Below, in pieces: positions 34,402 to 45,800 of a DNA stretch of 64,000 nucleotides (its first letter is position 1; every line of letters starts with the position of its first letter). The position numbers were made by a program, and so were the translations under genes. Under the pieces are notes generated by a model that saw only the letters and a program-made list of their open reading frames with translations, did no database searches and was not told the origin of the DNA. Source of the DNA: Polychytrium aggregatum (Eukaryota > Chytridiomycota > Chytridiomycetes > Polychytriales); contig NW_026516212.1 in NCBI RefSeq assembly GCF_025602895.1, forward strand, positions 868,001 through 932,000. Direction: 5' to 3'.

Positions 34402-35345
34402 TCAGGCCGAAGGAGACTGCAACTCACCGGCAGCGACCGATATGGCTCCTCCGGCAACAGCGGCGGCACTCGTCGGACTCGCACTTTTGCTCAGCGACTC
34501 ATAAGGCACATTCAGCTCCATTCGGTTGGGGAGCTGTGTCGGAGGACTCGAATGGATCGTGACTGTCGGACACTGGTATGTCAGCTTGACGAACGTTTGA
34601 GTTGAGCAGTTCCGGCATCCCGCATCGACGCACACGAGCTGATTGATCTGGTCCGAAAACATCGAGTCCGCTGTCGTGAGACCGTACAGCCCATCAAAGA
34701 TCTTGGTGCAGGTTGGATAGACCGGGCGTCTGGAGATGGCATATGGGTCGAAGCAATGCGCCGCGTCGATGCTGGTGGTCCAGTAGGAGAAGGTTTTCGT
34801 CGAAAATGGTGGCGACCATAGGCTGGCGGCAGATCCACAGAAGCAGACAGGGGATGAAAGCGCCAGGTCAGTGAGCATGGGAAAACAGCATGAGGCAGGA
34901 AGCAGGATGCAGGATGCAGGAAGCGCGAAGCAGGAAGCAGGAAGCAACTGCGTTCGGCTCACTCAATATCCGTGTAGTTTTTGCTGCTGTAGACCCCGGT
35001 GAAGAAGCTGGGTGTGCAGGGATCGGTGTTGAGAGTCGAGAACTGGGCGACGACGGTGCAGTTGGCTCGACAGGTCGGGTCGCTGTAGCAGTTGTGGGCC
35101 ACGATGGTGTTGTTCTCGGGAACCACGGCAAAGTAGACAAAGCCAGGCAGGGTCACATTGAACTCATAGCTCGGAATGCACCGGTTGGTGGCCAGGAGGT
35201 TGTCCCCGAGCATGCCTGCTGCCTCGGAATCCAGAGCCTGGGCCGGGTTGAGGCAGTTCGGGGCAATCAGCTGCCAGGGGGCTTGGTGGACGAGCCACTG
35301 GAGGTTTGTGGGATCGATTGGGACGGGAGCGATGCTGGCGGTCAT
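34402..35345 (-). CDS. Cys-rich, probably extracellular protein of unknown family
   Basis: Two exons (35345-34963, 34822-34402) keep phase and give about 267 residues. Cysteines are spaced as in a disulfide-bonded ectodomain (for example CYSDPTCRANC and CVDAGCRNC), with N-glycosylation sequons such as NVT, NNT, NCT and NYT. The C-terminus is Ser/Ala/Gly-rich and could hold a weak GPI signal. The chosen start gives no signal peptide. The frame is open upstream (including MRHVHVVALVAINEPP), so the true start may lie in an earlier exon. The intron carries a GCAGGAA-type repeat. Function unknown; it is divergent from the next membrane protein gene. Confidence 0.6.
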
Positions 35346-35823
35346 GGAGTCGGTTGGGACGGGGCGAAGGGGCGAATAGTGGTGGGGAAATGGGCAGAGT
35401 CTCCCAGTTTGCTGACGGAGGAAGAGCACCGATGCAAACGGACTCGCTGGTGGGAGATGCGATGCTGGTGCAGGGGGTTCGTTGATGGCAACCAGGGCGA
35501 CAACATGCACATGGCGCATGGGTTTGTGACCGCCAGACATACACACGTGGACTGGTTGTGTTACGCGTGTGGCGCGTGTGGCGCTGCTGCTCTTACTACC
35601 GAGAGCACAGCGAGAGCGGACCGGGAGCACGGCGAGAGCACAGAGACTGCGTGGCTCTGACTTGCGCGGGATCAGCGAGACGATGCCAGCCACCGCACAG
35701 CCACATGCATAGCCACCGCACAGCCACGTGCGCAGCCATCACAGCCCTGTGTCGCCAAGCGCGTCTCCACTCCGCGTTGGTGCGAGGGTGTCGTGTCCTT
35801 CTGCGCACACACAGAATGTTCCG
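35346..35823. other. Divergent intergenic region
   Basis: Separates the Cys-rich protein gene from the orphan membrane protein gene. Short repeats of AGCCACCGCACAGCCA are visible at about 35688-35735. No gene. Confidence 0.5.
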
Positions 35824-37482
35824 ATGTCGTTGCATCCTGTGCCGCGCTCTCGCCACATGACCCAGAACGACGAGGCTGCGTCTTGTGCTTTTATGGAGCT
35901 CATCAACAACTTTGTCTCACGGTCTGATCTCAACCTGAAGCAATGGAATCTCTTGTTTGTCTTTGTCGATGTATTCGCTCTTGAAAGCGGAGCCGGTCAG
36001 TTTATGCAAGCCCCGTCCAGGTTCCAACTCGACTTCAGCAAAACCAATGTGCTGGTCAACATGGAAGGATTCGACAGCACCGGAAAGTATTCACTTGTGC
36101 GGTCCACCAGCTCTTGGGCCTCCAGTCTCTTTTCCAGAACCGCGCCCCATCCAAACGGTAACTCCCTCACCCAGAAAGCCATGGCAAGCGACGACAACTT
36201 CACCATCTTGGATTGCATTCCACTTGGACAGTCACTTCGCGCCATCGAGCTGACCCCCATAGACCCTCGCTCTGTCCACAGCACCATGGGTCGATTTTCC
36301 ACCTACATCCAACCGGGTGTCCTCCAGCATCTCGGCGACAACGTGGCGGCTTTTGCAAACCAAGTCCTCCTGCTGGATCCAGCCTCGATTCCGCCCACTG
36401 CTTCTGCCACACCTACCAACTCATACGGCACTGCGACTTCGATTGTGATACCGGGACAGTATTATGCCTCGTTCTTTGGTTGGTTCATGGTCACCACATC
36501 CTTCTCCACCATCGGTATCGCCACAGCTGCATCCGCGGGGTGCTCCGTTGTCATCATTGCTCTCGTTGGATCGATCTTCAAGCGTCGGATCAAGATCGGT
36601 ACTCGCACCATCCAGCGTGTCCTCAAGGATCTGCTCATTGGCTTGGCTTGGCTGGTTACCAAATCAGTTGCTGCATTAGCTGTTGTCTCGATCGTGACAC
36701 TCATTTCTGCCTCGACTTTGCCATGGAATTCACCATTCCGATTCGCGTACTACTTGGTGTTCCAAGGTCTTTCGGCCGTCGTCCCTTGGGCTGCGATGAA
36801 TGCGGTATTATTCCATTATGAGATGAAGCGATCCCACCATGATGGCCAAGACACCCGCCCCGACTTGCTTGTGTCGTTACTCAAGCCAGTACCTCCATCC
36901 TACGAGGATATCGAACTCGCCGATAGGGAGCACCCCGAGCAGCTCCCGATGTATGAAGTCCCGGTAGCGCCGCCCGGCAATCTCGCTGCGACCAACACAC
37001 ATGCCTCGAACAGTGGCCCCGACTCTGCCTCGTCCGAGTCGCATTCCAACGCCGATCTGGTGTACTTTGCCGGGCCTCCTGCCAACTCGGCTCTGTCGAC
37101 TGCTGGAACATCCGAGTCCGTCGATGCCGATGCTGCTGTGGGTTCTTCTGCCAGAGCCACCAACACCGTGCCGGCTGCCTCCATCGGCCATCCCGCATTC
37201 TCGAACGATCCTCCTGCTAGACCCCGCTTTGTCTATGGATACGCCAACTTTATCGATCTTGCGGTCCTCGCCATCTTCCACACACTCATGTGCATCGTCT
37301 CAGTGTTCATCTTCCCGGACATTGCCCTATTCGGGGTTTGGTTTCGATCGTTGGAGGATGCGACTCCGAATACAATTGGACGAGTGACATCGATGGTGAT
37401 TGACTCGTGCGCATCGATTGTGTTCAGACTGCGATTGCGCTGTTGGTCGCATTGGGTGAAATGTCTGAGCATCAGGCATTGA
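35824..37482 (+). CDS. Orphan multi-pass membrane protein with PPxY motif
   Basis: One uninterrupted frame of about 552 residues from the first ATG (an alternative start is 35857). A long N-terminal region with no clear signal is followed by four hydrophobic segments: YYASFFGWFMVTTSFSTIGI, GCSVVIIALVGSIF, LAWLVTKSVAALAVVSIVTL and FAYYLVFQGLSAVVPWAAM. Then comes a cytoplasmic-type loop with PPSYEDIEL (a PPxY motif that can bind WW domains, such as those of Rsp5-type ubiquitin ligases) and LPMYEV. A Ser/Asn/Ala-rich linker leads to a last hydrophobic segment (LAVLAIFHTLMCIVSVFIF). No family recognised. A membrane sensor or transporter-like protein regulated by ubiquitylation is a guess. Confidence 0.65.
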   Translation: MSLHPVPRSRHMTQNDEAASCAFMELINNFVSRSDLNLKQWNLLFVFVDVFALESGAGQFMQAPSRFQLDFSKTNVLVNMEGFDSTGKYSLVRSTSSWASSLFSRTAPHPNGNSLTQKAMASDDNFTILDCIPLGQSLRAIELTPIDPRSVHSTMGRFSTYIQPGVLQHLGDNVAAFANQVLLLDPASIPPTASATPTNSYGTATSIVIPGQYYASFFGWFMVTTSFSTIGIATAASAGCSVVIIALVGSIFKRRIKIGTRTIQRVLKDLLIGLAWLVTKSVAALAVVSIVTLISASTLPWNSPFRFAYYLVFQGLSAVVPWAAMNAVLFHYEMKRSHHDGQDTRPDLLVSLLKPVPPSYEDIELADREHPEQLPMYEVPVAPPGNLAATNTHASNSGPDSASSESHSNADLVYFAGPPANSALSTAGTSESVDADAAVGSSARATNTVPAASIGHPAFSNDPPARPRFVYGYANFIDLAVLAIFHTLMCIVSVFIFPDIALFGVWFRSLEDATPNTIGRVTSMVIDSCASIVFRLRLRCWSHWVKCLSIRH

Positions 37483-38096
37483 AAGTTTCATCAGCAGAGC
37501 CGATAAAACATTCGCCAGCGACACACAGGATTATGTAGCAATGAGGGATGGTGGCCCCGATTCGATCACAAAGTAGTCGTGCGGCCAGAGCACTGCCGTC
37601 CGTGAGGTCGTGCGTGCACATTCCCATAACAACTCGTATGTCCGAGAAGCACAGATATTGCATTCATCGTTGGGCCTGTCATTCGAACTTGCTGCAAGCG
37701 ACACAGCACTGCAGCTTGGCCGGGACCCAGAATCCTTGTTTGATCAATCAAGACATTCGACCGATGACGAGATGCTCTCACCCGGTGCCACCAATCCGAC
37801 TGCATCGGCATACCGCCAGTGCATCCCACCTTCCATCTTCCATTGACATTTTGGCACGGCGGCGACGGATCTATCCCGCTTCCCTCTCTGTCACCAAATC
37901 CAAATCTCCCCGTTCGCCTCCAGCTTTCCGCTATCGGCTCCGTCACATTCGCACGAGGAATCCGAGGATACCATCCACACCAATCGCACACAGGTTCGAG
38001 AACATGCAAAGGTCTGCTCTGCTCTGCATCGGTGGAAGGCTTGCATTCTCACCAGCACTACTCCCGGCTCAACCGCCACAGAGCTCGACATCTGGC
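37483..38096. other. Intergenic region
   Basis: Upstream region of the second 7TM gene. Overlapping open frames have no protein character. I see no clear repeat or motif. Confidence 0.45.
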
Positions 38097-39352
38097 ATGA
38101 ACGCCACCGCCATCGACGATGCTGCCACCCTGGCTGTCTTGAACCGAACCGACACTGACTCGGGCTTTCCGAGTTTCTGCGCTCTCCTCATTATCATCAT
38201 TTTGGACCGGTGGATGATCCACACGAAAGACTTTCGCAGTCTCGTCACCTTGATGGTGTACTGCGACTGCCTGGCCGAAATACTCGTCTGGATCGCTCCG
38301 ATGTGGGCTTCGGCATCGCTCTGCCAGACGACATGGCTCTACTGGGCCAGCGACATGATATTCTCGTTCAAGGTGACATTTGGCTATCCAGCGGCGTTGC
38401 CAGGTCGAGCTTGGCCATTCGATGCGGGTCGTTTCCGCTGTTGCCATATACTGAATCTCGCGACTCGACCCCATTTCATGCGACAGGACATGTTCAAGTT
38501 TGGCTTTATAGCCTGGCGAGCGACGCTGATTTCGTGTCCGCGGATGCGACATGCACGCATTGTCCAGATAACTTTCGCAGCCGCGGGGCTGTCGCTGCTG
38601 CTCTATCATGCATACATCTGGACGTCCTACAATCTATCGGGTGCGTAGTCTGCGTGCCGGCCATGCTTTGTTCGACGGCCGTTCGTTGGATGAACCGGGT
38701 GGCATCAACGAAAGCGACACTGCTGCTCAGGTTGACTCGGGTTGGCTTGGGCTGTGTTCGAAGCTGATATCCCACCCGACACAGGCGACTGTTCCGGCCA
38801 TGCAAGCGCCAGCGGCTCGGCTATTGCACTGATACTGCTCTACGGCTACTGGTTCCTGGTTGAGGCGGCAGCGGCAGCGGCGATGATCTACACGCTGAGA
38901 AGGGCAGCCACGCTCGAGTCGAGGGCCAAGATCTCGGCCGAGGAAAACTTTGCGGCCAAGGTGATGCGGAAGGAAGCCTGGCGCATCTGCTGGTCGACGG
39001 TGCTGGGCTCGGTCGTCTGCGGATGTGCAGTGGCCGAGTTTGTCAACCACCGAAAGTACCTCTATCTCAAGGGGTCTGTCTTTACGATCTGTAAGTGTAT
39101 CGGCAGCCTCGTCGGGTGTGTCCATCGGAGTGGACTATGCGACGAAGCTTGTGTACAGGCCAGGAGCGGCTCTCTGGATCGCTAATGGCCCCTTGTGTCC
39201 TCACTCTGGGATCGCACCAAGCCCAATTCATGCTGGTTCTCACGCTCATCAACCAAAACGAGGGAGCGAGCGGAGGATTGAACAGGAACGAGACTTTGAA
39301 ATGCCCAAGCATGGTTTCCAGAGGCAGAGCGACGAGCGAAGGATATGCCTGA
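38097..39352 (+). CDS. Seven-transmembrane-like membrane protein, possible orphan receptor
   Basis: Four exons (38097-38372, 38487-38640, 38764-39090, 39159-39352) keep phase and give 316 residues. The N-terminus is short with two sequons (NAT, NRT), suiting an extracellular end. Hydrophobic segments in order: FPSFCALLIIIIL; LVTLMVYCDCLAEILVW; a block around WLYWASDMIFSF; ITFAAAGLSLLLYHAYI; IALILLYGYWFLVEAAAAAAM; AWRICWSTVLGSVVCGCAV; and a weak last one, LMAPCVLTLGSHQAQFMLVL. A charged loop (ESRAKISAEENFAAKVMRKE) precedes the sixth. The layout fits a fungal 7TM receptor, but no named family motif is visible. The last exon is the least certain part. Confidence 0.55.
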
Positions 39353-40030
39353 GTCTGTGATTTCGGGAATGCTGATCGAGCAGAGACGATGAGCCTGTCG
39401 AGCGCCGGATGTGCAAGAACAAGTGGTATTGGTCCGAGCCGAGTGTCATTGTGCCTTGGACTCAGTCGTCCATCGAGCAAGGCGATGTTTGCTGGCACCG
39501 AGAACGGCCGGGTGTCCAAGTCCGCTCTCCAAGTGATGTTGGTCGGTCGAGACGATCGTTGCGGCTGGCGGTGCGGATCTCGTCCGTGCAGCCAAGTGGC
39601 GATCTCTGGCATCCAGTCCGGATAGCGCAGGGCACCGATCCGCCCAGTCGATCCACCCAGCCAATCTGCCCAGCCGATCCACCCAGTCGATCTGCCCAAC
39701 CCACCGAGCTCCTCGACAAGCGAGCGAGCAAGCGAATCTTCCAGTGCCCATGCAGACTGCCTCGGAGATTGCATCCGAGATCGTCCCGATCGGTGGGACA
39801 GCAGTTGCCGTCGCAAACATCAACGTGGCGGCCCTGGCCGATCCAACAGCGCCGGTATCCTGTCGCAACATCCGCTGTCGTCGCCCTGGTCGATTTGAAA
39901 TCCTCCTTGCGCCCCACAGCCCAGCCGCGCGAGGGGTATTTCAACCCCTGATGCCTGCTCCCTCGTTCCGTCTGCCAGCATATCCTGCCACCGGCTCCAT
40001 CCGAACCAGCATCCCCAGCACTGCACCGCC
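39353..40030. other. Intergenic region with short CCCAGTCGATC-type repeats
   Basis: About 39640-39710 holds imperfect 12-24 bp repeats containing GATCCACCCAG and GATCTGCCCA. The rest is probably the 3' UTR of the 7TM gene and the promoter of the aldo/keto reductase. No gene supported. Confidence 0.5.
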
Positions 40031-41779
40031 ATGTCTGTCCTCCAGCGTCGTCTTGGCCGCAACGGCCCCTTGGTGTCTGCCCTCGGACTCGGATGCATGG
40101 GCATGTGAGTTGCATGTTCTGCTGGCTCCTCTGCCCCAATCCACTCCAGTCCCCGTCGTTGCCGTGGCCGTCTGCCCAGGCAGCTGCAATCCTCGCACGA
40201 TGGATGTCCCCGCAGGATAGCCATCGCCATAGCAGGGCCATCCTGGAGTGGGCCGAGCGATGACCTCGTCGACATCACGCGCTCGCTTCTTGCCGACACT
40301 AACCATCTGATCTGCAGGAGCGACTTTTATGGTGCCCGCAACGATGAGGAGTCCATCGCCGTCCTCAACCGGGCTATCGATCTCGGCGCCACCTTCTGGG
40401 ACACGGCCGATATGTACGTAGACTGTTGCGCCGATGTTGCCCGGCGACCGAAGCATCGCTGCGTCGATGCTGACCTGTTCCCTCCGCTGTCCTGTCCATC
40501 GGCATCGCCGTCGGCAACGTCTGCAGGTATGGATACGGCGACAACGAGCGCCTCCTCTCCAAGGTCCTGGCCACCCGCCGCGACGAGGTCTTCCTGTGCA
40601 CCAAGTTTGCCGTCGTCCGCGATCGCAACGATCCGACCGCTCGCGGCATCTCGGGCAAACCCGAATATGTCCGCAAGGCCTGCGAAGCGTCTCTGGAGCG
40701 GCTCGGCGTCAAGACCATCGATCTGTACTATCAGCACCGAGTGGATACCTCGACGTGAGTATCCACCCGCCTCAGGTGCTGCAGTTCCTTGGGCCGAGCA
40801 GCCGATCATGTGTTGGTGGTTTTGCGTTCCTGCCGAGTTTTGACACGATCTTCCGTCGTGTGGAGATGACTGATGGACATTGGGCCTCGAATGCTGCACG
40901 TCTTGCTGATGCATGCCTCTGGTCCTGTCGCTTTGCTTGTGTGTCTCGCAGACCAATTGAGGAGACTGTCAAGGCCATGGCCGAGCTTGTCAAGGAGGGA
41001 AAGATTCGATACCTGGGTCTGAGCGAGTGCAGCGGCGATACTCTCCGCCGTGCCTATGCCGTCCATCCGATTGCTGCCGTCCAGATCGAGTACAGGTAAC
41101 GGAGCCGCAGCGGCAACCCCGAGCGAGTGTGGTTCGTGGCCGATGCATCTGTACCGGTGTCTGGTTGCCTTCCGCCGAGCTCTGCATCCTGGAGCCTCTG
41201 GCTCGATACACAACACATCAGCATATCAGCATAGCGAGGATATCGCTCTGCATTCCGCTTTCCGTTGCGGCAAACCCGCCAGCTCACCTTCATATGCATC
41301 CTGTGTTCTCTGCCGCATCCAGCCCCTGGACCCTCGACATCGAGACCAACGGCCTGCTCGATGCCTGTCGCGAGCTCGGCGTCGCCATCATCGCCTACTC
41401 GCCCCTCGGCCGCGGCTTCCTCACGGGCCAGTACAAGAGCGTCGAGGACTTTGAGCCCAACGACTACCGCCGCACCACGCCCCGCTTTGCCGGCGACAAC
41501 TTCCAGAAGAACCTCGACCTGGTCCACAAGATCGAGGAGCTCGCCAAGGCCAAGGGCGTCAGCACCACCCAGTTCGTCTTGGCCTGGGTGCTGGCTCAGG
41601 GCGAGGACTTTATCACCATCCCTGGCACCAAGCGTATCAAGTACCTCGAGGAGAACATGGGGGCAGTCAATGTGGAGATCACTGCCGAGGACAAGGCCGC
41701 AGTCCGCAAGATCCTGGACTCGTTCGAGGTCAGCGGCACCCGATACGACGCCGCAGGCATGAGCATCCTCAACCGTTAA
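40031..41779 (+). CDS. Aldo/keto reductase
   Basis: NADPH-dependent carbonyl reductase with a TIM-barrel fold. Five exons (40031-40104, 40318-40413, 40527-40754, 40952-41095, 41323-41779) keep phase and give 332 residues. The start [21 protein letters not shown] is a standard family opening. The catalytic tetrad is visible: Asp in [13 protein letters not shown], Tyr in the same block, Lys in FLCTKFA and His in YYQHRVD. Further marks are [21 protein letters not shown] and [13 protein letters not shown] (cofactor phosphate site). It most resembles the pyridoxal reductase / YakC-type branch. Two introns split the Met-Tyr region of the active site. Confidence 0.93.
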
Positions 41780-42828
41780 ATCTTTGGCGGCGCGCGGATG
41801 ATATGCTGGCGAGCGGAAACGCGAGGCCATCGCCAGCACATGCTGCAGTACTAGTGTTTCCAACAACGCCGGACACTCGATGTGACTCAGCCAGCCCGAT
41901 GCTGCTGGATCGTCTGTTCCGAGCTGGCTGGTGGCTGTCGACGGATTGGGCAATATACCACATCGCCTCAGATGTGATTGTGTTCATCGCGGATGAGACC
42001 CTGTCAGTGGATGAACCACGGGAGTAATGGGCTGCATGTGCAATGTGGAAGACGACATTGATGTCGAGGCCGTGTTGCTGTCGATTCGGATCTGGAATAG
42101 ATGGCTGGTGTGAATGCCAATCACCGGATCCAGTGGCGGCTATCGTGGTTGAGACACGGTGCATTCTGACACAGTTGGAACGGATCTGGCATCCGACCGG
42201 CACTCCGACTTGGCTGATCTGATGATGGATGGAGTCGCCCTTCTGCACAGAAGGCGAGACAGATCTGGCTTGGAATCGTGGTGGTGAATATGCTCTTCAT
42301 TGGCGAGCGTAGATTGGTGCCAGGCACGGCAAATATCCTCCCGGCACTGCAGCCATATGGCAAGTTGATGGGCGGGAGTGAATGAAGGAGAAGGCAGCAA
42401 CAATCGCCATCGAGGGCGATGGAGCAAACGAAGTGGGACAATCGAGGGGTGCGGTGGCGCTTTCCACTTTGCTCTGCATCCACTGCATTAGCCTGTGCTA
42501 CTGCATTATCCCGTGGTGCTTCTGCATTATCGGAACAGAGACAGACACCCACGGATGCCACCAGCGACAGCCGAGCAGCGACAGCCCATGCCAGAGTGGC
42601 AGGTGGGCCACTCGCCCCAGGTTCCACAGACGCGAACCCCGAACCAGTCATGGCCATTCCGATCGGCGAGGGGGTGAATCTGCATGCCATCCCACATCCC
42701 ACATCCCACATCCCACATCCCACATCCCATCCCACTCCATCCCGCCGCATCTCGTCTTGCCTGTTCCTTTCCCTCTCCTCGTCCTCTTCCTCCCCCGATC
42801 TCCCCTGCTCCGTCGCATCCGCCACCAA
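41780..42828. other. Intergenic region before the adenylate-forming reductase
   Basis: Apart from a CATCCCA repeat near its end I see nothing recognisable. It probably holds the reductase gene promoter. Confidence 0.5.
42685..42732. repeat. (CATCCCA)n minisatellite
   Basis: About seven tandem 7-bp units, roughly 100 bp upstream of the adenylate-forming reductase start codon. Confidence 0.92.
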
Positions 42829-45800
42829 ATGGCCTCGAGCTCCAGTCTCCCGGCCAAGTCGTTGATGGATGTGGATGTCGATATGGATGTGGATGACACA
42901 ACCTCGAAAGCCCCTGTCCAGCAAACCCAGCCCGAGCCGTCAGGCACGGCACCCTCCAAACCAGCCGACTCCCTTGGTCCCTGGCTCCATCCCATCGAGT
43001 GTCTCATCAACGGCGCCCGCGACGAGCCCGATGCCCTCCTGATCAACACATACGAGAGCGGTGCCTCCGAGCGACACTCCTATCGCCAGGTGTGGAGGAG
43101 AGCATACTCGATCGCCCAGGGGCTCAGGGCCCTCGCCGGCTGGGACGACGCCGACCACGAGGTCATTGGCACCTTCTGCGAGTCCGAGGTCAACTGGGTG
43201 TTCTATTCCCTTGCAGTGTGGATGCTTGGCAAGTGAGTGCTGCTTGGATGCGATCGAGGGCGAGTCCCGCTGCATCAGTCGTCTGCTGCTTGCTTGCTCC
43301 ACACATCCGCCACCAGCACTGTCGATCCAGTGCCATCGTCCATGCTCTGTCCTGGCTTGTGATGCCCTGACTCTGCGATCCTCCCTCCTGACTCTGTGAT
43401 CCTCCCTCCTGGCTCTGCGATCCTCTTGACTCCTCGCTCGTCCCTTGACCACCATCCAGGAAGACAATCAACTTTGGTCTCAACCTGCCTCCGGCTGCCC
43501 GAAAGGCTGTGTGCGACAGGTGTGTGGTCTGTGGGCATGTCTGGATCGTTTGTGGGCATGTCTATTGTCTGTGGGATAGTTCGACCTCAGAAGTGATGAT
43601 GGTGGCAATGTGGGTGTCGATTGATAAACAGCAGCTGACAGGGCTGCATCCATCCAGATACTCGATCAAGTATATCCTGCACCACTGCGTCAAGCCTGGA
43701 CGCACACAGGGAGTGACTCTTGTGGATGCATCGACATTCCCGATGCTGGACGACATCCCACTGCCCTCGCTTGAGGCGTGCGAGCCACTCGATGAGTTCG
43801 TCACATATCTCTCGACTTCTGGAACAACAGGTATGGATGGCAGTCAAAGTATCCGCCAGCTATGTGTCTGGGTGGAGTGCTTGATACATCAGATGAGTGG
43901 CGCATCTGATGGTATGGTGCAATCGAGCAAGTGTCTGTGGGTCATCACAGGATATGCATGATGCTCATGGTGGTTCTTGTTGCTCCTCGACAGGCATCCC
44001 CAAGACGTAAGTGGGTCGAGACTGTGTACTGAGCACAGTCCGAAGCGCTTCAACGGAGATCACTGACCACCCTATGCTCATGAATGTGTATCAGATACAA
44101 GTATTCCTCTTTGAGCCCAACTAGTCTGTACAAGTCGATTGGGATCATCAATATTAGCATCGGACTCTCCCAGGTACGAACCCTTCGCAAGCACCCGAAA
44201 ACATAATTGTTCCTCAACTTACTCCTCCATTTCCACAGGCACCGTCATTCACAATGACGCTAGGTCTCCTCTTGACAACCTTGAATCTCCGAGGGTCAGC
44301 ATGGATTCCAGACACAACTTCAAATTGTGTCGAGAAAGTCCGAAGTATTTCCAAGATGCTCAACGATGGTCTCGAGTTCATGGGATTGGTATGTATGAGA
44401 ACATGTAGATATCCATTTGTATCGAGCTGTGACTAATCAAGATGCTCTGTTATATTATCAGCCTCCCTCGTTCCTCAAATTGATCATCGGAGTCGGAGTG
44501 TCGGAAAACAGGCACATCGTTTGGCGAAGAACAAGAAAGATCCTTCTTGGGTCCGAAATTGTGCCTCGAAGCGTCGTTTGTGAAGCCAGACGCCGCTTCC
44601 CAAATGCCGAGATTCAGTCCGTTTATGGTTCAAGTGAGGTAAGACATAATCAAATCGTAAAATTATTGTGATCTTTAACCATTCGACTGACCGGAGCAAC
44701 GATCTACTCCATCAGTCCGCATTGATAGGCGCCGGAGCTTATTTCAGTCTCCCGGCCGATGCCACCGAAGTCCCTCCCACACTTGTGTACAAGCTCTCCA
44801 AGCCAGGAGTCCGCTGCCATATCATCGACGAGCACGGCAACTTCATCGACAGAAGGTTCTCCAACAGCGGCGTCCTTGTCTTTGCTGTCGATCCCGACCA
44901 TCCAGTCAAGGATCATCCCAGCTTTGTCAACGCCGACCCGGACAACAAGATTGGATACTTTGGCTTCCTCAGCGACGGCTCGCCTCGTGTCTGCACCATG
45001 GACTGGGTCGAGATGGTCAGCGAGAACGAGTTCACTGTGGTCGGAAGGTGAGTGCGATGCAGAGGCACTGTGTCGGTGTGTTGGCTGCGATGTGGCATTC
45101 ATCTCCTGCCTCACCACTCACCCACCACTCATCCACTTGCCATGTATCGACCTCATCACACACCTCTCACTCACATTCCCATCACACATTGCTATCCCAT
45201 CACACACCACCCACATCACCCACACCACCTCTCACCCACATCACCCACATCACCTCTCACCACATTCCCATCTCACCACATCATCCCTCCGCATGCACCA
45301 CTCCAGATTCGACCAGAAGGTCAAGGTCAACGGCGTCTATGTCGACCTCAATGCCCTCGAGGAGCTTGTCAACCAGAACCTGAACCACTCGATCGCCGAC
45401 TGTGCCTTTGTCATGACCTCCGAGAAGCGCATCGTGATGCTCTATGTCCCCCAAAGCGGCCCTGCCATCCTCCTGAGTCCCGCCAACATCATCCTGATGA
45501 CCGAGGAGCTCTTTGCGCTCTCGAACGTCGCCAAGGTCCCGATCCACAACTGCTTTGCGCTCGAGCGATTCCCCTTCAACGACTCCAACAAGCGCGACCT
45601 CAAGAAGCTCAGGCTGTTTGCCGAGAATGTCGAGCAGTACACTGCGTCGGTCGTCTATCCGGCCCTCAGGATCGACAACACTCTCCTGTCCCGCGTCGCT
45701 GCCAAGATCTCTCAGATCGGCAGCCGGGTCCTGGGCAGGGCCGCCCTTGATGGCCGCAACTACTACATTGGCGGTGTCGGCTTTGACTCGCTCAGCGCCG

